DNA of 44,307 nucleotides from an uncultured Sphingomonas sp. (GTDB lineage Bacteria > Pseudomonadota > Alphaproteobacteria > Sphingomonadales > Sphingomonadaceae): assembly GCA_913774925.1 (NCBI GenBank), contig CAJYKB010000110.1, forward strand, positions 1-44,307, read 5' to 3'. Below the pieces are notes generated by a model. The model was not told the DNA's origin. It was given only the letters and a program-made list of their open reading frames with translations, and did no database searches. Below, piece by piece: positions 39,240 through 44,307 of this stretch (positions are counted from its first letter, which is position 1; every line of letters starts with the position of its first letter). Both the position numbers and the translations under genes were made by a program.

Positions 39240-40805
39240 TTACCGCTGCTCGCCGACGGGGGCGACATATTCGCCCATGTCGGGGCCGCCCTCCTGACCG
39301 AGCCCGCGCTGCAGGTTGGAATTGCGGATGCCGTAGAGGAAATACAGCACCACGCCGCCCGCCATGTACCACAGGAAGAACTTGAGCACCGGCCACGGCA
39401 CCGTCGTGATGAGGTACGCGCACGACGCGATGCCCAGCAGCGGCAGCACCGGATAGAGCGGGACCGAGAAGCCGCGCGGCAGCTCCGGCGCGGCGCGGCG
39501 CAGGTAGATGACCGAGAGGCAGACGATCGCGAACGCCGCCAGCGTGCCGACCGAGGTCATGTCGCCCAGCACGTTGATGTCGAAGAAGCCGGCCGCCACC
39601 GCGGTGATGACGCCGACCAGCATCGTGTTGATATAGGGCGTCTTGTACTTCGGATGGACGGTCGCGAAGACGCGCGGCAGCAGGCCGTCGCGCGCCATGG
39701 TGTAGAGGATGCGGGTCTGACCGTACATCAGCACCAGCACGACGGAGGTGAGGCCGACGATCGCGCCGATCTTGATGATCTTCGCCAGCCAGGTCCAGGT
39801 CGGGCCGAAATTGTCGACCACCACCGCGACCGGATCGGGCACGTTCAGTTGCGCATAGGGCACCAGCAGCGTCATGATCGCGGCGACCAGCATGTAGATG
39901 ACCGTGCAGACGACCAGGCTGCCGATGATGCCGAACGGCATGTCGCGCTTGGGATCCTTCGCCTCCTGTCCCGCGGTAGAGACGGCCTCGAACCCGATAT
40001 AGGCGAAGAAGACGATCGAGGCGGCGCGCATGATGCCGTCGACGCCGTACTTCCCGTTGCCCTGGCCTTCCGGGATGAAGGGCGTCCAGTTCTTCGCCAC
40101 CAGCTCTCCGAAATGGCTGATGACGATGAGGCCGCCGACCGCGATGAACGCGACCAGCACGCTGACCTTCACCGCGACGATGATGTTGTTGACCTTCGCC
40201 GATTCCGACACACCGACCACCAGCAACGTCGCCAGCGACAGGCAGATGAGGAAGGCGGGCAGGTTGAAGATGGTCGTCACCGTCTGCCCGTCGACCAGCA
40301 CCGGCACGCCGTCGCGCATCAGCGTGTAGCCCGCGGGGCCGGTCAGCTGGGGCGGGATGTGGAGGCCGAAGTCGGCGAGCAGGCTGACGACGTAACCGCC
40401 CCAGCCGACCGCCACCACCGAGGCGGCGAGCCCATATTCCAGCAGCAGCAGCGCGCCCATGATCCACGCCACGAACTCGCCCAGCGTGGTATAGCCATAG
40501 GTATAGGCCGACCCGGATACCGGCAGCGTCGACGACAGCTCCGCATAGCAGAGCCCGGCGAAGGCGCAGACGATCCCCGCGACCACGAACGACAGCAGCA
40601 CCGCCGGCCCGGCATGGAGCGCCGCGGCGCTGCCGGTGCGCACGAAGATGCCCGCGCCGATGATGCAGCCGACGCCCAGCAGCAGCAGGTTCCACTTGCC
40701 CAGCGTGCGCTTCAGCTCGCTGGTTTCGGTTTCGCGCTGTACCTGCGCGATCGACTTGCGCGCCATCATGCGCGCGAAAACGCCACCTTCGGGTCGGGTC
40801 GCCAT
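39240..40805 (-). CDS. amino acid permease (APC superfamily)
   Basis: A 521-residue permease with about 12 to 14 membrane segments. The block LLLGVGCIIGAGIFVRTG carries the substrate-binding glycine-rich unwound helix of APC carriers, and FAYIGFEAVSTAGQEAKDP is the conserved helix-6 region of cationic-amino-acid-type members. ATG 40805 follows GGGAGAGTT; longer in-frame starts would translate a palindromic repeat. Substrate likely an amino acid, not specified by sequence. Confidence 0.92.
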   Translation of the reverse strand: MATRPEGGVFARMMARKSIAQVQRETETSELKRTLGKWNLLLLGVGCIIGAGIFVRTGSAAALHAGPAVLLSFVVAGIVCAFAGLCYAELSSTLPVSGSAYTYGYTTLGEFVAWIMGALLLLEYGLAASVVAVGWGGYVVSLLADFGLHIPPQLTGPAGYTLMRDGVPVLVDGQTVTTIFNLPAFLICLSLATLLVVGVSESAKVNNIIVAVKVSVLVAFIAVGGLIVISHFGELVAKNWTPFIPEGQGNGKYGVDGIMRAASIVFFAYIGFEAVSTAGQEAKDPKRDMPFGIIGSLVVCTVIYMLVAAIMTLLVPYAQLNVPDPVAVVVDNFGPTWTWLAKIIKIGAIVGLTSVVLVLMYGQTRILYTMARDGLLPRVFATVHPKYKTPYINTMLVGVITAVAAGFFDINVLGDMTSVGTLAAFAIVCLSVIYLRRAAPELPRGFSVPLYPVLPLLGIASCAYLITTVPWPVLKFFLWYMAGGVVLYFLYGIRNSNLQRGLGQEGGPDMGEYVAPVGEQR

Positions 40806-40904
40806 AACTCTCCCTTGGTCGCCCCCCGGGGCGCCGTCATGCCAAGCGCGCGAGCCTAATGACAAATCGCGCCCGCGCAATAGTGTTGCGTGGGACGCCC
40901 CGTT

Positions 40905-41000
40905 CGTCATTCCCGCGAAGGCGGGAATCCAGAAACGCTGCCGGGCGTTGTCGAGCCGCTCCACCTGCGCGTCTGAATCCCCGCCTGCGCGGGGATGACG
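40905..41000. repeat. palindromic repeat pair, ATTCCCGC stem
   Basis: The hairpins are ATTCCCGC-GAAG-GCGGGAAT (40909-40928) and ATCCCCGC-CTGC-GCGGGGAT (40977-40996), flanked by CGTC and GACG. The stems differ from one another by a compensated base pair while each stays perfect. Confidence 0.85.
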
Positions 41001-41027
41001 AAGAAGAGGGATGGTGCGGGAGGGGCG

Positions 41028-41420
41028 TTATTTCCGGCTGTCGTTCTCGACCAGCATCGGCCCGAGTGGGCGGCCGGCGATGATGTGGACGTGGAGGTGG
41101 GGCACCTCCTGATGGCTGTCGGTGCCGGTGTTGGCGATCAGGCGGTAGCCGGGCTCGACCAGCCCCGCCGCGCGCGCGGCATGGCCGACGGCGCGGGTGA
41201 AGCTGACGATCTCCGCGTCCGAGGCGTTGGCGGAAAAATCGTCCCAGCTGACGTAGCGACCGCGCGGGATCGCGAGCAGATGGGTCGGCGCCCAGGGCGC
41301 GATATCGTGAAAGACGATCGTGTGCTCATCCTCGTAGACGCGCTTCGAGGGGATTTCGCCGCGCAGCAGCCGCGCGAAGATGTTCTGATCGTCATACGGC
41401 AAAGTGGCATCGACGCTCAT
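41028..41420 (-). CDS. HIT-family nucleotide hydrolase
   Basis: A 130-residue HIT protein of the HINT type. The histidine triad is His108, His110 and His112 in HLHVHIIAG. FARLLRGEIPSKRVYED is the usual N-terminal motif. It likely hydrolyses nucleoside phosphoramidates. It starts 10 bp after hisE on the same strand, so the two are co-transcribed. Confidence 0.93.
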   Translation of the reverse strand: MSVDATLPYDDQNIFARLLRGEIPSKRVYEDEHTIVFHDIAPWAPTHLLAIPRGRYVSWDDFSANASDAEIVSFTRAVGHAARAAGLVEPGYRLIANTGTDSHQEVPHLHVHIIAGRPLGPMLVENDSRK

Positions 41421-41430
41421 CGCGGGAACC

Positions 41431-41766
41431 TTATTGCGGGGGGAAGGAGAGCGGGCGCGCAGCCTTTTCGTCGTGGCCGCTGGTGCCTTCGCGCCGGCGC
41501 AACTCGGCGCGGACGTCGTCCAGCGTCAGCCCGGCATCGGCGAGCAGCACGAACAGGTGATAGAGGAGATCCGCCGCCTCCGGCACGATCGCGCGGGTGT
41601 CGGTGCCCATCGCGGCGATGACCGTTTCGGTCGCTTCCTCGCCGATCTTCTGCGCGATGCGCGCGCGGCCCTTGGCGAAGAGCGAGGCGGTGTAGGAGCT
41701 GCCGGCGTCGGCACCCTTGCGCGCGGCGATGGTGTCGGCGAGGCGGTCAAGGATGTCGTCTGCCAT
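41431..41766 (-). CDS. hisE: phosphoribosyl-ATP diphosphatase
   Basis: A 111-residue HisE, which hydrolyses phosphoribosyl-ATP to the AMP form in histidine synthesis. Motif blocks: ASLFAKGRARIAQKIGEEA then TETVIAA (Glu metal ligands) and EAADLLYHLFVLLADAGL. ATG 41766 starts MADDILDRLADTI. hisF and other his genes are not in the window. A HIT gene follows, a common order in this group. Confidence 0.95.
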   Translation of the reverse strand: MADDILDRLADTIAARKGADAGSSYTASLFAKGRARIAQKIGEEATETVIAAMGTDTRAIVPEAADLLYHLFVLLADAGLTLDDVRAELRRREGTSGHDEKAARPLSFPPQ

Positions 41767-41798
41767 GCGCGTTGCGGTGCCGTGCACGGGCCGGGAGG

Positions 41799-41981
41799 TC
41801 AATCCTTCGCGGCGAAGCGGCGCCGCAGCGCCCGGCGGGTGAGCCAGATCGCGACGACCGCGAGGACGAACAGCGCCACATCGGACAGTTCGGGCATGTT
41901 GCGCGGGCGAACGATGCCGTCATGCCCGGTATCGGCGAGCGCGGGGCCGATCAGGAGCAGGGTGAGGAAGAGCGTGCGCAC
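41799..41981 (-). CDS. small signal-peptide protein with a PEP-CTERM-like tail
   Basis: A 60-residue protein: an apparent signal peptide (RTLFLTLLLIGPALA), about a dozen polar residues, then MPEL-SDVALFVLAVVAIWLTRRALRRRF. The C terminus has the order short proline motif, membrane segment, arginine cluster, which resembles exosortase-sorting tails, though the motif is MPEL rather than VPEP. GTG 41981 is the start; no strong ribosome site is seen. It lies 32 bp upstream of hisE on the same strand. It may simply be a small double-pass membrane protein. Confidence 0.55.
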   Translation of the reverse strand: MRTLFLTLLLIGPALADTGHDGIVRPRNMPELSDVALFVLAVVAIWLTRRALRRRFAAKD

Positions 41982-42021
41982 CCGCGGGAGGGTAGGCGGG
42001 GGAGGGTTAAGGAAGGGTGAT

Positions 42022-42043
42022 CGTCATTGCGAGCGTAGCGAAG
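42022..42043. repeat. short repeat CGTCATTGCGAGCGTAGCGAAG
   Basis: A single copy of a 22-bp element of a type widely seen in bacterial intergenic DNA, with internal inverted symmetry (GCGAGCG..CGAAG). It lies in the gap of 172 bp before the monooxygenase gene. Confidence 0.5.
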
Positions 42044-42153
42044 TGATGGCGGCAGGCGCTAAAACGAGCGACTTGATCGGGGCTTTCCATCCGAGCGCGA
42101 CCGCGTCATCCTGCACCCGTGCGGCGACAGACCGCGACCTAGGAGAGCAGGCG

Positions 42154-43614
42154 ATGGCGAAGCGGATCGCGGTGGTGGGTGCGGGCATGGGGGGGCTGTG
42201 CGCCGCCATCAAGGCGCGTGAGGCGGGGCACGAGGTCGTGCTGTACGAACATGCCGATTCGGTCGGCGGGACGTGGCGGGCCAATCGCTACCCCGGCGTG
42301 GCATGCGATGTGCCCGCGATCCTCTATCAGTTTAGCTTCGCGCCCAATCCGCACTGGAGCCACCATTATGCGCGCGGACCCGAAATCCACGCCTATACGC
42401 AGTCGCTTGTCGAGCAATTCGGGCTGGGCGAGGTGCTCCACCTGAACGAGGGGGTGACGCGCGCGACCTGGGACGAGGGCGCCGGCCGGTGGCAGGTCGA
42501 CACCGAAAAGGGCGGACACGAATCGTTCGACGCGATCGTGCCGGCGCTGGGCCAATTGTCGCGCCCGCAACTGCCGGAGATCGCGGGACGGGACGATTTT
42601 GCCGGCACGATGTTCCATGCCGCGCAGTGGCCCGAGGGGCTGGACCTGGCGGGCAAACGGGTCGGCGTCGTCGGCTCGGCGGCGAGCGCGGTACAGCTGA
42701 TCCCGGAGGTGGCGAAGATCGCGGGGCATCTGACCGTGTTTCAGCGTACGCCCAACTGGGTGGTGCCACGCAACGACCAGGCGGTGACCCCCGAGGCCAA
42801 GGCGCTGATGGCGACCGATATCGCCATGGCGATGAAGCTGGGCGCGGCGCACCGCGCGATGATCTTCGACAATGCCGACACGTTCAGCTGGCAGGCGTTC
42901 CAGTGGACGCCGGAGGGGCGCGCGGCGTTTACGCGCACCGCGCTCGATCATCTGGCGGCGCAGGTCGCCGACCCTGAGCTGCGCGCGAAGCTGACCCCGG
43001 ACTATCCGATCGGGTGCAAGCGCATCCTGATCTGCGACGATTTCTACCCCGCGCTGTGCCGCGACAACGTGACGCTGGAGACGGCGGGGATCGAGCGGAT
43101 CGAGGCGGCTGGCGTGCGGACCGCGGACGGTTTCCACGATCTCGACGTGCTGATCTTCGCGACCGGGTTCGAGACGACCGAGTGGAACTGGTCGATGGAG
43201 GTGGTCGGCAAGGACGGCGTGTCGCTGAAGGACGCGTGGCGCGACGGGCCGGAGGCGTATCTGGGGATCATGGTCCACGGCTTCCCCAACATGTTCATGC
43301 TGTACGGGCCCAACACGAACCTGGGGCACAATTCCATCAGCTTCATGATCGAGCAGCAAGTAGCGTTCATGATGCGCACGCTGGCGCAGGTCGAGGCGCA
43401 GGATGCGCGCGCCGCCGACGTCACCGCCGACGGGCAGCGGCGGTTCCAGGACGGATTGGCGCAGAAGCTGTCGGGCACCGTCTGGGCCGACCCGCACTGC
43501 CGCAGCTGGTACAAGGCGGCGAACGGGCGCATCTATCAGAACTGGTCGGGCAATTGCGCCGAATATGCCGAGGCGACCGCGACGATCGACCGGGAGGTCG
43601 TCGCGATCGCGTGA
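42154..43614 (+). CDS. flavin-containing monooxygenase, Baeyer-Villiger type
   Basis: A 486-residue FAD/NADPH-dependent monooxygenase. It has a first Rossmann motif (VVGAGMGGL), GGTWRANRYPGVACDVPA, a second Rossmann motif (VGVVGSAASAVQLIPEVA) and FAGTMFHAAQWP near residue 149, matching the Baeyer-Villiger fingerprint FxGxxxHxxxW. FATGFETTEW closes the core. ATG 42154 follows AGGAGAGCAGGCG. It would insert oxygen next to a ketone or oxidise a heteroatom; the substrate is unknown. It stands alone, converging with the DUF2971 remnant 10 bp away. Confidence 0.92.
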   Translation: MAKRIAVVGAGMGGLCAAIKAREAGHEVVLYEHADSVGGTWRANRYPGVACDVPAILYQFSFAPNPHWSHHYARGPEIHAYTQSLVEQFGLGEVLHLNEGVTRATWDEGAGRWQVDTEKGGHESFDAIVPALGQLSRPQLPEIAGRDDFAGTMFHAAQWPEGLDLAGKRVGVVGSAASAVQLIPEVAKIAGHLTVFQRTPNWVVPRNDQAVTPEAKALMATDIAMAMKLGAAHRAMIFDNADTFSWQAFQWTPEGRAAFTRTALDHLAAQVADPELRAKLTPDYPIGCKRILICDDFYPALCRDNVTLETAGIERIEAAGVRTADGFHDLDVLIFATGFETTEWNWSMEVVGKDGVSLKDAWRDGPEAYLGIMVHGFPNMFMLYGPNTNLGHNSISFMIEQQVAFMMRTLAQVEAQDARAADVTADGQRRFQDGLAQKLSGTVWADPHCRSWYKAANGRIYQNWSGNCAEYAEATATIDREVVAIA

Positions 43615-43624
43615 AGTGGTGGTA

Positions 43625-44190
43625 TCAAAGTTTTCGATAGGGCGTGTCCGCGAACTCGATACGCGGCTTGTAGCCATTGATGTTGGCGAGCGTCCGCACC
43701 GCGTCGGCGACTGCTTCTGGGTTGTCGAAGCGGGGGGCGATTCGAATTGAGGTGAGAGGGAGGCGATCCTTATCGTCACCTTGCGGTTTCACCTCGCAGT
43801 AAGGAACCAGCCGCAAGCCTGAAACGCGCACACGCATGTCGAGCGCGTCCGGCGGGCAATAAGAAATGATCCGCCATTCCCGCTCCGATTGAAAGGATCG
43901 GTGTTTATTCAGCAGTGACTTGCATTCGACGGCCCAGTCCGCTTTCTTGGCGGCGATTGCGATGATGTCGCCGTCAGTGGCCACCTCCAGCTTGAGGTCT
44001 TCCAGATTGCTCAAGAACTCGCGAATCATTTTTTCCAGTGAAGTGCTTTGCCGCTTCGGGTCATACTCCACCCTCGCGAACGTAAATTCCGAATCGTTTA
44101 ACCGGGCGGCTGCCTGGATGGCGTTTGCGTCGAAGCCCAGGGTGAAACCATGCCCTTCCCGGGCATAACCCCGCCACTGGCTTAGGGTCA
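43625..44190 (-). pseudogene. DUF2971-type protein, 5' end removed by an insertion sequence
   Basis: The frame reads LSQWRGYAREGHGFTLGFD near its upstream end, the conserved core of DUF2971 proteins, and continues about 180 residues to a TGA at 43625. Upstream of that core the family should have further N-terminal sequence, but an IS5-type end replaces it at about 44191. No start codon of its own is convincing. Base composition is less GC-rich than the neighbours, which suggests a horizontally acquired gene. Family function is unknown; members often occur in defence or mobile regions. Confidence 0.75.
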
Positions 44191-44307
44191 GGACTCGTTG
44201 ATCACAGCCAGAAGATGACCATGGCAGCGAGGGTGACGGCGGCGAAGAAGGCTGTGGGGCAGCGATCGTAGCGGGTGGCAACGCGCCGCCAGTCTTTGAG
44301 GCGGCCG
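44191..44307 (-). mobile_element. end of an IS5-family insertion sequence (continues beyond the window)
   Basis: The element starts near GGACTCGTTGATCA at 44191 (its terminal sequence, exact boundary uncertain) and runs out of the window. It carries the end of a transposase gene and is inserted in the DUF2971 gene. Confidence 0.8.
44202..44306 (-). CDS. IS5-family transposase, C-terminal fragment
   Basis: The last 34 codons, reading GRLKDWRRVATRYDRCPTAF then FAAVTLAAMVIFWL and a TGA. KDWRRVATRYDRC and the hydrophobic end are diagnostic of the IS427-like group of IS5 transposases. The catalytic residues lie outside the window, so completeness cannot be judged. Confidence 0.85.
   Translation of the reverse strand, partial: GRLKDWRRVATRYDRCPTAFFAAVTLAAMVIFWL

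Noticed and set aside
15170..41000. Possible CRISPR array among the repeats
   Set aside because: Copies are kilobases apart, vary in stem sequence and have no regular unique spacers.

Overview
The window is a GC-rich chromosomal fragment from an alphaproteobacterium, most likely a sphingomonad (Sphingomonadales). Evidence: split imuA/imuB/dnaE2 mutagenesis genes with a GTTC-N7-GTTC LexA box, hisE followed by a HIT gene, a spinster-type MFS carrier, many GTG starts, and a dense load of short palindromic repeats between (and inside) genes. No rRNA, tRNA, CRISPR array or prophage was seen. The only mobile element is the end of an IS5-type insertion sequence at the right edge.

Layout. 1-6.6 kb: acyl-CoA and aromatic-type catabolism (an APH-like kinase plus an ACAD10/11-like dehydrogenase, a second acyl-CoA dehydrogenase, an FAH-family hydrolase), with a DUF3429 membrane protein and a soluble chemoreceptor-like protein. 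6.6-9.3 kb: lipoprotein trehalase and an AI-2E-type permease. 9.5-16.3 kb: translesion mutasome genes dnaE2, imuB and imuA, with a Phd/PIN toxin-antitoxin pair lodged in the opposite direction between dnaE2 and imuB. 16.7-21.4 kb: branched-chain 2-oxoacid dehydrogenase E1alpha, E1beta and E2, followed by a PP2C-type phosphatase. 21.5-23.9 kb: small proteins and a thiolase. 24.2-28.1 kb: inositol module (inositol-1-phosphate synthase and a CDP-inositol-type nucleotidyltransferase, divergent from a CDP-alcohol phosphotransferase), then MaoC and Cu/Zn superoxide dismutase. 28.2-41 kb: MFS carrier, ThpR, Bax-inhibitor-1 protein, transglutaminase, extensin-like/NUDIX pair, lemA-TPM-TPM-NUDIX operon, mscL and an amino-acid permease. 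41-44.3 kb: HIT, hisE, a small sortable membrane protein, a Baeyer-Villiger-type monooxygenase, and a DUF2971 gene whose start is cut off by the IS.

Most interesting points. (1) The inositol trio uses the CDP-inositol route, and a perfect 8-7-8 palindrome lies exactly midway between its divergent genes. (2) The toxin-antitoxin pair splits the SOS mutasome locus, and a perfect 8-1-8 palindrome covers the dnaE2 start codon. (3) A PP2C phosphatase sits 19 bp behind the branched-chain dehydrogenase, whose E1alpha keeps the Ser that is phosphorylated in the mitochondrial enzyme. (4) Palindromic repeats have entered coding sequence: in frame inside imuB and the E2 linker, and at the start codon and signal peptide of a TPM protein. 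Stem sequences vary between copies while the loops are kept.

All product names rest on reading of motifs and family resemblance; no database search was possible.
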